Positions 1 to 11,049 of a stretch of 64,000 nt of DNA are shown here, piece after piece. The stretch is taken from positions 44,442,844 to 44,506,843 of the forward strand of contig CM068370.1 in the NCBI GenBank assembly GCA_034769895.1, in the 5' to 3' direction. This DNA is from Magicicada septendecula (taxonomy: Eukaryota > Arthropoda > Insecta > Hemiptera > Cicadidae). Within the stretch, counting starts at the first letter, position 1. The number at the start of each line of letters is the position of its first letter. Below the pieces are notes generated by a model, which was given only the letters and a program-made list of their open reading frames with translations, had not been told where the DNA came from and did not search any database. Both the position numbers and the translations under genes were made by a program.

Positions 1-885
1 AATATGTGATTGTTCACTAAAGAATATTTAAATAACTAAATTGTGTGCCGATGACATCTCTATCTATTCTTAATTATGAAAGAATGTAATTAATACAGTA
101 CCAGAACCATGAGGTGAAATTCAACTAATAAATAATCATGTGAAGTGAATACCAGTGAAACAAACTTTCGCTTTACTTATTCTAACAACAAGAATTACTA
201 CAGTCATCTAAGAAGAGAGTACCACACCCAGAATGATTTAACATACGTCTGGAACTTCACCTTCACCGGATACTAAGGTAACGACAGACCTTCAGGAAAC
301 ACACCAAGGACCGAAGAGCCAAATCTGCATCAACTACAGAAAACACAGGTGACATGGAGGCTTGTCTTCCATGGTTATGAGATACTAAAATTTTAACCAA
401 CAAAAGACAATTTAACTCACCACTCTAAGACTTTAAAGGACAGACATTAGATGTAACATGTAGTCTGTAATCTAATAAAACTGTTTGTAGTAAAAGAGTA
501 AAAGTTTAAACTGAAAGCTTTATTGTTTTAAAAAGATTAATAAAGTCCATTCTTTATATGGCACAATTTTCATGATTTGTATATGGCGTGGTGACCATTA
601 TTAACATACTATATTCAATCCCGGATCCGTGGAATAAATTAAATTGATGTACATCTTATTTTGAGGGCCCTTGTGAAAGAATAAAATATATAATCATCTT
701 GTAAACTGTAAGCTGTTGAACCATATATGTTGAGAACTTTAAATAGAGCAATTAATCTCATTATGTAATAAAGAGATGTCATCTGTAGTACCGACTAAAC
801 TGAGTGCATAAATCAACAGTGTCCCCTTCCCAATATCCTTTTATATTAATTGTTTTGGTGTTGTGATTAATTTTCAGCTCGTCAC
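1..885. other. AT-rich non-coding sequence, possible LTR-derived flank
   Basis: No convincing reading frame is present. The stretch is AT-rich and carries AATAAA-type signals, for example near 765. At its right edge (about 900-930) sits TATAATTGGCAG followed by CCAATT and GCGGGGTT. This resembles the LTR-end/primer-site junction of element B (TATA then AATTGGCAGCCCAAC at 27823-27841). The stretch could therefore be the 3' part of an old LTR, but no partner LTR is visible in the window, so this is a guess. Confidence 0.25.
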
Positions 886-940
886 AACGAAGGCAGCCTG
901 TATAATTGGCAGAACCAATTAATGCGGGGTTCCCTTCGTT
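886..940. repeat. Nested inverted repeat (two-tier hairpin)
   Basis: The outer arms are AACGAAGG (886-893) and CCTTCGTT (933-940), a perfect 8-bp match. Inside lies a second perfect hairpin, AATTGG (904-909) and CCAATT (915-920), around the 5-nt loop CAGAA. The structure sits directly upstream of the 65-bp minisatellite. No function is assigned. Confidence 0.6.
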
Positions 941-959
941 ATAACACAAGTTAAGATGT

Positions 960-1460
960 TATAGTACTCGCCTGGTAGACAATGGGGAATCAGGGGGTCA
1001 ATTGTAATCACGCGTTTAGACGTTTAAGGTAGTCGCCTTGTAGACAATGGGGAATCAGGGGATCAATTGTAGGCACGCGTTTAGACGTTTAAAGTACTCG
1101 CCTGGTAGACAATGGTGAATCAGGGGATCAATTGTAAGCACGCGTTTAGACGTTTAAAGTGGTCGCCTGGTAGACAATGGGGAATCAGGTGATCAATTGT
1201 AAGCATGCGTTTAGATGTTTAAGGTAGTCGCCTGGTAGACAATGGGGAATCAGGGGATCCATTGTAAGCACGCGTTTAGACGTTTAAGGTAGTCGCCTGG
1301 TAGACAATGGGGATTCAGGTGATCAATTGTAAGAACGTGTTTAGACGTTTAAGGTAGTCACCTGGTAGACAATGGGGAATCAGGGGATCCATTGTAAGCA
1401 CGCGTTTAGACGTTTAAGGTCTGGTAGACCTGGTAGACAATGGGGAATCAGGGGATCAAT
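960..1460. repeat. 65-bp minisatellite, about 8 copies
   Basis: The core CCTGGTAGACAATGGGGAAT recurs at 971, 1036, 1101, 1166, 1231, 1296 and 1361, exactly 65 bp apart, and once more at 1429 after a 3-bp slip. Each unit also carries CAGGGGATC, CAATTGTAAG and the palindrome ACGCGT followed by TTAGACGTTTAA. Copies differ by a few substitutions. The last unit contains a partial duplication of the CTGGTAGAC motif. Confidence 0.9.
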
Positions 1461-1559
1461 TCGCCACTGAGCTGTTCAACGTTTCAGCAAAATTCTAAAA
1501 TCGCTTAACGTAGAACTCTTTACAAGCCATTTTTATAAATAATTGTAAAAATAAAAAGA

Positions 1560-2640
1560 ATTAATTACCTCTGGGACCTTCTGTAGCCACTCTGTAGCTA
1601 CAGATGCTAACGAACCTCTGTGAAGACCAATGGACGGAATGGTGGAAGGGATCTCAATGATCCAATAGCAGGACGTACGGCAGAGGCGTAGAGGAGCAGA
1701 CCTCTTCAAAACCCTGGGTTCATCTGGCTCCGGATGATAGCGCCCAGTAAGGGCCCCTGCCTAGGGTTACAGGTGAAACCCGGTCAACGGTCTCAAAGGC
1801 GGATGAGGCATCTCCGTTCCCAACGGCAGAGAGAGCGAAAGAACCTACTAGAGTAAACCATGAAAAACAATCATTTTGGACTAACAATCAGACCTTATCT
1901 CGGAATTTAATTCCTACTTTTGCACTCTATACAATTTCACTTTCAGTATGGAAAGTCCTCTAAATGAAGGCACTACCCCGGGTGGCAACTTGAAAGAGAA
2001 AGCCACCATATCATCATGCCATGCATTGGGACCAAGGGTTCTGGGAAGTCCTAACAACTGCAATCAAAGGTTTTAGTCGGAGCAACTTTGGAATCCCCCT
2101 AAACTTAAATTTAAGAAGAAATTCTTTTTGGCACTTTAAATGTAAATTCTTTACTCACGACTGGTAAACAACAAGAATTGGAAATACTTTTAGACAAGAA
2201 GTAAAAAAAAAGACTAGTATTTTTAATAGAACGGACGTTTATAAGGGGGACATTTATTTAGAACGGACGACATTAGTTTAACAAAACAGATCTTCAAATA
2301 TATCTGGGGACAGAAGTCAACATCAAGTTGGATTAAAGAAGTCAATAAGGATTTAGAAAAAAAATAATACAAACGCAGAAGAAGCAATTGAAAGACAAGT
2401 TATTCGGGCAAAAGTGTTAAAAATGGAAGGAGTCCAGGGTAGGAAAGAGAAAAACGCAGGTTCAAAGTGGACTAAAGACAGGAAGAAGTGACACAGTGAA
2501 AAGATAAAAAAATATTGGAGAAAAAGACAAGAACGAGGAATAAGGAATTGAAATTGACATGTGGTTCTCAGATCGCCGATTCAAATAGAAAAAAAAGAAT
2601 TACAATATCTGTAAATTAATAAAATAAAATTAGAGTTCCG
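1560..2640 (+). mobile_element. Internally deleted LINE (non-LTR retrotransposon) remnant
   Basis: Two ends of a LINE ORF lie close together. Around 2127-2204 the forward translation reads FGTLNVNSLL then TGKQQELEILLDK, the start of an APE-type endonuclease domain (family consensus GTxNVxxL...GK..EL...L). Shortly after, 2320-2360 reads SSWIKEVNKDLEK and 2438-2490 reads GRKEKNAGSKWTKDRKK, typical of the C-terminal tail downstream of reverse transcriptase in arthropod LINEs. The whole RT domain between them is missing. The piece has stops and frame changes and cannot be active. Sequence from 1560 to 2120 is probably its upstream part. Clade not determined; target-site duplication not identified. 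Confidence 0.7.
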
Positions 2641-2696
2641 ATTATTGTCAATCACTCAACATTAGGTACATAACGTTGGTTTTTGATATTTTCAGC

Positions 2697-2700
<4 letters not shown>

Positions 2701-2739
<39 letters not shown>
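2701..2739. repeat. TA dinucleotide microsatellite (left part)
   Basis: A run of about 19 TA repeats ends in TATTA just before the probable solo LTR. It appears to be the left part of the same microsatellite found at 5171-5216 and 20276-20285, now split by two LTR-element insertions. Confidence 0.85.
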
Positions 2740-2740
<1 letters not shown>

Positions 2741-5167
2741 GTTACCCTGTGTGTTCGGTTTAAGCCCCACTGTTGGGTTCGTCAATTTATTATGTACCTC
2801 TCTTTACTTCCTCTCTTTACTTATTTAATATACCAATTTCTTCTATATCTTAATTTACTAGGTGTCGTGGGATAGTTAATTATGACTACCTTATCTCTCT
2901 ATTTAATCTAAAAGTGTTGGTGTGAATGAAACTTATGTATGTTGGGTATTATTCAAAAATTCCGCTCAAGCCTATTCTGCTTTGCAGAGAATAAGAGAAA
3001 TTTCGTATGTAATTCTCCTCTCTTTAATACCGGAGAAGTCCGCAACTAGCGCTGCAGTTCCAAGACAAAGGAAATTTAGAGGTTAACCCACCGCGTACGG
3101 TGATTAGTGGTTAAACTCTCTATCGGTTTGTTTCTTATTCACACTTCATTAAAAAATACATAAATGATAAGATCTGGAAATTATGCAATGATTCTTTATT
3201 AGTTCAAATATTTAACATCCAATAAGATTGTTCTTACTTGAGATACGAAAAGACTATAAGTCTGAGTTAATCGATTATCGATCGGTACAATGTTTTATAT
3301 TAAATTCAGTTATGATTGTTTTTATAATTATTTTAGATACAGGGCGTGAAGGTTCTTTCAACTGTTGGGAAGATTAGAAAATACATAAATAGGAATGCAA
3401 GATATTACAAGATTAAAGTTTATTTTATTTAATATTATTTAAATAATTGAAGTTTACCGTTCGCTGGACCATGCGACTCGAGAAGGCTGTTCGCATCTAA
3501 CCTTGTTAGTTGTCATTCAGTATCAAACGCAGATGAGATGATTTTCTTCAGTCTTGTCTTCAAAGTTGTAATAAAAGTGGAATCCTTGGTCCTGGGTTGA
3601 TGCAGAAATACCGCTCCTTTTGTTCACCAACGGCCAAACTCGTGATTACGTGATTCGACAAACTCCGAATCCAAATACGTTTTTCTATTGTATGATGTAA
3701 ACTGCGATGTCCAATGTGATTTGATGGTTATTCTATTTTCGTTTGGTTTAGAGGATTAAATCCTTACACAGGTAGTTCTTTATCTCGTTTTATTACTTCA
3801 TTAAATTAACATTCGTTTCATGATCTGATATTGGGCAATCCAAGTCATTCCTTTGAATTCAATTACTTATTATCGTTTTGTACTATCCAATTAGACAATT
3901 TGGTTAATGTTTATTTGGCCCAAATTATGGTAATTAGTCCTTCATGTATTGTGAATGTTGACGTATTTAATAATTTAGATTAGTTCAGTATTTTATTGAC
4001 CATCTCTCGTGGTTAATCTCTTCTCGTTCATGTCATAAATTTCAATAATCAAAATCAACAAATTATATTCATTTTGTCGTCCATAGCAACAACTTTTTTT
4101 ATTCTTATTCAATATTTTGTTATATAGTAATAATTTCATATATTATTCTTCCACTCATCAAAATAATTCCTTACTAAACTTTCATTATATCAGAATATAA
4201 TCTTATTTATAGCTTGTTTACTAATTCCTATATATCCTGCTGGTTTTTCACTCTTATCCTGTTTCTTTTTTATAAATATTATTTTTCCGATGTCAAACAT
4301 TATCTATCGATATCATTGCACTATGGCATTATCATAATTTGTTTAGTTTGAGTTTGTTTATTATTTATTATTAATTATTATTGGTTTCCACTAACTCATT
4401 AAATTATATTTAGTATTTGTTATTAAATTCTTTACCTAACCTTTCTGATCTGAGTTATTATACAGTGTTATTGGCTGTTAGGTCTATTATTATACCTTGA
4501 TCTACTTTTGAATTTAACTTGTTAACAACTATAGCCTTTTTATACAAGTTTACAAACATAATCAACTTTTAACTACGTACATGTACACAAATAATTATCT
4601 TTATGATATCTAACAATAACTTTATCTTGACCTATAGATCACACATAAGAAAAATGAAATTAATTAATACTCAATAATTGAGTTCCACCACATTTCTACA
4701 ACAGTAAACGAATAATACATATTACTTCATTATTTGATATTATATCAACAATTAAGCTTTCATAAGATAACATAAACTATAACATCATATTTATGATAAC
4801 AACATAACATTATACAATTCATAATAAGTACTTTGGATTAACTTATAACGTACATTATTGACTCATTCTTATCTATTTTCACACCATCAATTACTTTAAA
4901 ATAGTCAATATCAGTTTTCTTTCTTACAATTTTTATCAATGTTTTTTATTTATTTACCTCTCACTGAACATTGAGACTTATCACTATTATCTTTATTACA
5001 TGCTTATTTTTTATTATCATTACTACCTTGCATTCTTATTACTTTTATACAATGATGAATTTATTTATCTGACCCTTTTATTAGTGTGGGATATAAATAT
5101 TTACTTCCCTATTCTATTTTTAATATTTTTCTTTATGTAACGTCGGGGACCGCATTTCTGTTGCGTT

Positions 5168-5170
<3 letters not shown>
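2740..5170 (-). mobile_element. Probable solo LTR of a Ty3/gypsy relative of elements A and B
   Basis: Read on the minus strand the segment starts TGTAACGCAACAGAAA, close to the LTR start of element B (TGTAACGTCACAGAAA at 34440), and ends GGTAACA, giving TG...CA termini. About 20 bp before that end (2755-2790) the minus strand reads CCCAACAGTGGGGCTTAAA, very like the primer-site-like modules inside the LTRs of element A. Both sides are TA microsatellite. Length is about 2.4 kb. No coding sequence is visible, as expected for a solo LTR. An exact target-site duplication cannot be read because the flanks are repeats. Looks old; no internal region remains. Confidence 0.55.

Positions 5171-5216
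<46 letters not shown>
5171..5216. repeat. AT microsatellite (middle part)
   Basis: About 23 AT repeats lie between the probable solo LTR and the 5' LTR of element A. The target duplication of element A is within this tract (ATAT at 5213-5216 and 20276-20279), so its exact length cannot be fixed. Confidence 0.85.
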
Positions 5217-5219
<3 letters not shown>

Positions 5220-7231
5220 AACATAACAAAATTATCACACTAAACATTTGAATTAATGTTACATGAATAAAAGAGAAAGTTCCATAGTGAGTGAGAAGAA
5301 TAAATTGTTTAAGGATTACACTAGAAACTGTATAATTAAGTCTATAAAATGTTAATAAAAATGGAAGATAATAAAGAAAACCATTAATTAAAATAACCTA
5401 CTATGAAAAAACCAGTTAAACCAGCAGTATACCCAGTAGATTGGGGAAGCAGTACAAAAAGGGAAGGACCATAAAAAAGGAAATAATCTGTCATGAAACC
5501 ATTTTAATAAGGAAACTACTAATGTGATATTTGAAGAAGGGACGAAACATATCAAGATTCCAACAAGGAAACCAGAAACAGGAAGAGATATGCCAAAACA
5601 AAATGTTAATCATATAATAAATACCATGAGACAAAATTGAAACCGATATAGGTAAACCCCAAACAAGTTACAAGATACAATACTATAAAAACAAATTGTA
5701 TATTAGTTGTAAGTGTAACATGTCAAAAAATATGTCAAAAGAGACTACCATAGAGTAGAACTCACTAAAAAGACTACCAGAGTGTAGAATACAATAAAGT
5801 GAAGTGAGATAACAAAATTAAGGAACTACAGAGTGTACAGTGAGAAACATAGTTAAAAAATCTATGGAAAAATCTTCAATGAGGTTTAAGTATTATAAAA
5901 AGACTACCATGAGTGTAGAATAATAATAATAAAACCATTGAAATGAAAGACGGTCTAAAGACTGACAACATTACTAGTAATAAGAGTTTTAAATTAGATA
6001 TAAGAAGGACTATTACATATAAAATGTTTTCTTTAATTATAACTAAATAAATGGTGAGGACAAAAATACCAAAGGACAGTTCATAACTGAAGGTATGCCT
6101 AATATTAAGATGTTTATTATTTATTATTAATTAAATAATATTTTAGATGTAAGGTTTAAATAGATACACGAGGTTTTTTATCACAGTTAAAGTGTTTTCA
6201 TAAGAATAATACATACACAAGACAGTTAGTGACTGACAGTGTTACTAGTAATAGGAGTTTTTTATGTTTTCTAATTAAATTATGTCTAGGATAAGCTATG
6301 TTGTTATCATTTGATGATACAGAAAAAAATAATAGGAATAAGATGTTTTTGTTAAAATTAGGTGATATATGGAAAATAGTTGATAATAAGATGTTTTCGT
6401 TAAAATTAGGCATAAGATGTTCATGTTATGGTTCAATGATGTTATTAGTATAAAGAAAGTTTAGTAGATACAAGATATTCTATTGTAATTAAAATCATGT
6501 CATTTAATTTTCCATTGTGTAAGTCAGAGAGGCAAGTAGGGCATAAAAATGTAATAGTTTTATTCAAATCAGTAAACCATGTATAATGTACAAACAGACC
6601 CACCAAGACACTATGTTTGTAAACACAGAATGGCCTATAAACCAAAAAAACTATCTATCAAAGAATTAATCTATGTAATAGGAATAGAATTCAATACATA
6701 CAATACAGAAATTGAAAATATAATTAATACAGATACAGTTAATAGCAAATAGAATGACAAAAGAAAGAAAACTAACTTCTTTTGGAAACAGTCAAAAATA
6801 GGCTTATGATAGTAATCAAATCAGACTAAACAGCAAATTAATCAATATTGAAATGTTTTAATAACCAAATTATTAACAACAAAGTAATTACGGAGTTATT
6901 AGGTGTATTCCATGGAAATATTATACCGAAAAAACAAATAAAAACCTTTAAAACACTGAATTTGTACAAAATATGAGACATACAATAATTATATAAAATT
7001 GTAATTTTTGGGCTTAAATGAGTTTGAAACAAACCCAGCTATATATCAAAAGATGTAAAATTAAATAATCAATATTACTGAATAGTTAGATTCATGTAAA
7101 ATTAAGAAATATTTGAAATACAGTAAAAAATAAGAAAACTTGTTATGTATAGTTAGATAGTGAAACAAGTCTTAGACAGATATTTTATAATTAAACAATA
7201 TGAAGAGGAAAAAGACATACCACAAATTGCC

Positions 7232-7258
7232 CTAAAACGACGACGTTGCGTCGTTTAG
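7232..7258. repeat. Imperfect hairpin in LTR A
   Basis: The arms are CTAAA(A)CGACG and CGTCGTTTAG, with one bulged A, around a short ACGTTG loop. The same hairpin recurs in the 3' LTR at about 18780-18806. It lies about 500 bp upstream of the CRE-like site and may be a protein-binding or RNA element; role unknown. Confidence 0.6.
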
Positions 7259-7748
7259 TCTATTGTTAATCGCAAAGCTGAACAGTTGAAAAATGTATTA
7301 GTGGAGTTTTGAAAACCAAATAATTTATATTAAAACCAAGTGTGGTTATGTGGCGTGTAACGGAGATGAACTAACAAGTGAATAATATTATCTATCTATG
7401 TCTAACACTTCACAAGTTTCCAAAAACACAGAATAACACCATAAAACTTAACGCCAGAAATCGACAGCCATTTGAACAAATTTTGGAACGAATTCACAAA
7501 GAACCAACACACATATTTGAACATCACACTACACAAGAGATCCATCCAGAATTCGACATCGCAGACGACGAGGGGACATTCAACACAATATTTTGGACCA
7601 ACACCACTTTGCAGAAAAAGGGAACATCGTTTTATTTCTGTGGGAGAAGATCTTCAATTCCAACGGCGTCATAGCAGTTAAAACGAGCAGACGGCGGCCA
7701 TTGCTGAATTTCTATACAGACGATCGACCAGTGCTGCCTGGAGCAGAG

Positions 7749-7756
7749 TGACGTCA
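7749..7756. promoter_or_regulatory. Perfect CRE-type palindrome in LTR A
   Basis: TGACGTCA is the consensus site for CREB/ATF bZIP factors. It is repeated in the 3' LTR at 19297-19304. About 55 bp upstream is GGCGGCCATTG, which fits a YY1/Pleiohomeotic-type site. Together they mark a plausible enhancer or promoter segment of the LTR. No convincing TATA box was seen nearby. Known: consensus identities. Inferred: that they drive this LTR. Confidence 0.4.
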
Positions 7757-8344
7757 TTTCTTCGACTTGGTTCGAAATTTAAATAATTTCTTTCTAATTG
7801 ACAATTGTAATAATAATTCTGTTCTATTTCAGATATTAACATTTAGTTTAAGAATACCTGTTAAATGTATCTTGTTCCTTGCCCTCTGACCATTTCGATT
7901 CGTTAAAAGAACCATAAATTTAAACTTGTAAAAAATATATTTGTTAATCTTTCTCACTGCCGACTGTGGCGAATATTAGCCAGTGCCTGGGACATGCGCA
8001 GTTTGACTGGCGCACAATTTTGAATGAATAAACGCAAATCAGTATTCAGTTACCAGCATTGTTTTATTTCTACTATTAATGTTATTATTATTTTTTTTAT
8101 TAAGCAAAAACATAATTCACATTGAGAGAATAGATATAGGAGGAAATTACAAACTCAAATAATTAATTAATTATCAATTAATTAAATTAAATTTTTCAGT
8201 CAAATTCGATACAAGCACAAGAAAAAATATTTGCAAAATTTTTAAAGTTTGATATATTTGTTATTTATCAATCCAACACACTTAGTTATAACATATTCTT
8301 ATCATCAGTATCTTTATATCTTGTTTATTATTACACTTGAATTT

Positions 8345-8613
8345 ATATTACCCTTTGACTAGCCTAACCAGTGGGACTTTAAGGAGTCAGACTGATCCAG
8401 TGATAAACAAAATATTAATACATATCAACACATATCAACATATTTCAATTATAATTATATTTTTATTTTTATTTGTAATATTTGTATTTATATTACAAAT
8501 TGGCGTTTCCAACGAGGAGATTAGTAAAACGCATATCAATTTTATTTTTATTTTTATTTGTAATATTTTAATTATATTACAAATTGGCTTGCCCAACTAG
8601 TGGGGCTAAAGGG
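8345..8613 (+). repeat. Three primer-site-like modules inside LTR A
   Basis: Upstream of the true primer site the LTR holds three look-alikes: about 8357-8388 (CCTAACCAGTGGGACTTTAA), about 8498-8525 (TTGGCGTTTCCAACGAGGAG) and about 8582-8613 (TTGGCTTGCCCAACTAGTGG then GGCTAAAGG). The second and third are each preceded by an AT-rich block ending ATTACA, the same block that ends the LTR itself at 8728. The third matches the insect tRNA-Lys primer-site consensus TGGCGCCCAACGTGGGGC apart from two small insertions. The same modules recur in the 3' LTR (19905-20161). Confidence 0.7.
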
Positions 8614-8728
8614 AGAGCACAATACCTTGGTTAGCACCAAAGATATACACACAATATCTTTCTACACAATTCCATTATTTAATATAAATTTTTATTTTTA
8701 TATTTGTAATATTTGTAAATATATTACA

Positions 8729-8756
8729 AATTGGCGTCCAACTTAAGGGGCTTTAA
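8729..8756 (+). promoter_or_regulatory. Primer-binding site of element A
   Basis: Directly after the LTR end comes AATTGGCGTCCAACTTAAGG then GGCT. This resembles the tRNA-Lys primer site used by many insect Ty3/gypsy elements (TGGCGCCCAACGTGGGG), with small differences. The identity of the primer tRNA is inferred from this likeness only. Confidence 0.65.
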
Positions 8757-8848
8757 ATAGGAGATAATAGTGTTATAAAAGAAGGACGAGTGTCCAATTT
8801 CCTATTTTTAGCTTGGCAACGATCAACAGGTCAGAAGAGGGAGCGAGA

Positions 8849-11049
8849 TGCACAGGAGAGCTACATCAAGAAAAAGGGCTATGGAGGCCGAGCAGGAGAT
8901 AAACATGGAGGATAAATAAGCGACACCAGTGGAAGATGTGGAGTTAATGTCACCACCAGCAGAACCAAATAAGCCTGCACCACAGAAGGAACAACCGGAG
9001 AAGTCCACCGCAAAGGAAGATACAAAATTTGATCAAATGATGGAGATGTTACTCCGAGAATTTAAAACGACAAAGGAAGAGTTGGGTAATAAGATGGAGG
9101 AGAATAGTAAGAAGATGGAGGAGAAGATGGAAGAAAATAGCAAGGAAATGAAGAACGATAACCAACGATTGAAGGAGGAATTGGGCAATAAAATTGGAGA
9201 TACTAGCAAGAAGATGGAGGAGAAGATGGAAGCAAACAGTAAGAAGATAGAAGAGAAGATGGAAGAAAATATTCAGAAGATTGAGGAGAAAATGGAGTAA
9301 ATAAAGACTGACAATAAGCAGTCGAAAGAGGAATTAACCCAGATAAGCCAAAAACTGGAAGAAACCAACAAGAGGATGGAAGAAACAAACCAAAAAATGG
9401 AAAGCAATAGTCAGCAATTGAGAGAAGAATTGAAGGAGACGAACCAAGAGAACATGAACCGGTTAGACGGAAGAATGGAAATATTGAAGGAAGAATTGAG
9501 CCAGAAGATAGCTGAAAACAATGAGACAATCAGCAAGAAAATAGAAGAGGAAATAACGGTAATCGAACAAAGGGTTACCAGAGCTGACGAAAAATGGAGT
9601 CAAACCGAACAAGAAGTACGGAGTATCAGAACAGAAATAAATACGAAGGTTAACACCATTGAAGAAACGACTAGGAAGACGTTGGAGGAAAAACTAAAGG
9701 AAACACGGGAAGACTGGGAGCGAGTGCAGGACCGATTCACAGAAAAATGTGACGGCATCGAAGCTGCTGTGACTAGTATCAACAGTCAGGTACGACAGAA
9801 CCAGACAGATATAGACTTATTCCATAGTCGCCCGACAACCATTACCAGTTGTCCCAACAATGAAAATCGTGAAGGGATTAACTTCAGGTTTTATAAAAAT
9901 AAACCCATGGAATTCCTAGCAAGAATCGAGGAATAGTTTGCCAAACACCGAGGTAATCGCTGGAGGGAGAATAAAGAGGTGCTGGACGAATCGTTCAAAG
10001 AAATAGCAGACAATTGGTGGATGGCAATAAGAGACGAGGTGACCGACTATCAACAATTCAGAAGGCTATTCAAAGCCAAATATTGGTCGGAATCAACGCA
10101 AAATATCGCCAGAGACGGGATATGCCATGGGAAGTACAACCCATATGGAAACCAAACTTTAACGGCGTACTTTTTGGGAAAGGTGTGCGTGGCCAAACAT
10201 CTAGAGCCCCGAATACCGGAAGAATGCCTGGTCAGCAAACTCTCATACCACTACGAGGAGGATATTATCAGAGCCAGACGAAATAGTCAAATAAAAACGG
10301 TGCAAGCCATGACCGAGCTTTTAGAAATGTACGAGCACGAAGACTATTACCGTCAAAGTCGCAGGAGGTATGAAAAGCAGGAACCAAGGAATAACAACAG
10401 TAATTTGAATAATAATAATAATAATAATCGGCAGAACGTGGGTAATAATAATAATTATAACTCCGCAAATCGGAATAATGCCGAGTACAATTATAACCCC
10501 AGAAATAACAATAATTTGCCCCGTTTTAACAGCAATAATAATAATAGTAATATTCCTCGCCTAAATAATAATAACAACAACCACAACAATAATAATAATA
10601 GCCGTCCCCAAAATAACAACGGTTATTATAATAATAATAGTAACTATGTTCAAAATGGTCAGAGGAACCCCAACCTTTCTAATAATAATAATTATCATGG
10701 TAATTATAACCGAAATTACCCAAATGGAGGTAACCACAATTACAGGGCATATCGACCTAATGTTAATTACATCCGAGCAGAAGGCAGTGGACACAGGAGG
10801 TACCAGCCTCAAAGAAGGAGCCGATACTACGAGTACGAGACCTTCCAAGGGAGTCAGGGAAGTAATAGGTACAGAGAGTACGAGCCCAGACGTAGTTCCA
10901 GCTTGGATAATCAGCGCAGACTACCTGTAGCAGAAGCCCAACCAGACGATCGAGCAGAACCAAACGAAACAGCCTCAGGACTTCCAGCTGACGCTTCCAA
11001 CGGCCTGACCCGTAATGAAGCGGAACATTTAAACGAACGGAGGCAGTAA
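8849..11049 (+). pseudogene. gag region of element A (broken)
   Basis: Gag encodes the virus-like particle protein. The order of parts is: an acidic N-terminal stretch; a long, highly charged coiled coil built of short tandem repeats (EENSKKMEEKME-like, about 9050-9800); a capsid domain with the retrotransposon-gag signature (DNWW...FRRLFKAKYW, about 9880-10380); then a tail extremely rich in asparagine, with Tyr and Arg (about 10390-10800). No CCHC zinc knuckle is seen; the Asn/Arg/Tyr-rich tail occupies its place and presumably binds RNA (inference). Element B has the same plan. The region carries several of the breaks counted for the element. Its end overlaps the pol frame and contains the slippery heptamer. 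Confidence 0.85.

Larger units (their letters stand above)
5217..8728 (+). repeat. 5' LTR of element A (3,512 bp)
   Basis: Direct repeat of 16765-20275 at a constant offset of 11,548 bp. It runs from TGTAAC to ATTACA, just before the primer site. At 3.5 kb it is unusually long for a Ty3/gypsy LTR. An AATAAA near 8031 may be the polyadenylation signal. The last 400 bp contain three copies of an AT-rich block ending ATTACAAATTGG or close to it (see the primer-site-like modules). No ORF inside the LTR looks like a gene. Confidence 0.95.

Noticed and set aside
5137-5170. TGTAACG...CGTTACA as a short inverted-repeat transposon
   Set aside because: Better explained as the terminal segment of the minus-strand solo LTR; the spacer is only about 20 bp.
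7378-7674. 98-codon frame inside LTR A (and its copy at 18926-19222)
   Set aside because: It has no ATG at all. The identity of the two copies only reflects the near-identity of the LTRs.
10268-10848. Antisense Tyr- and Ile-rich frames over the gag tail of element A
   Set aside because: Shadows of the Asn-rich AAT/AAC codon run read on the other strand.
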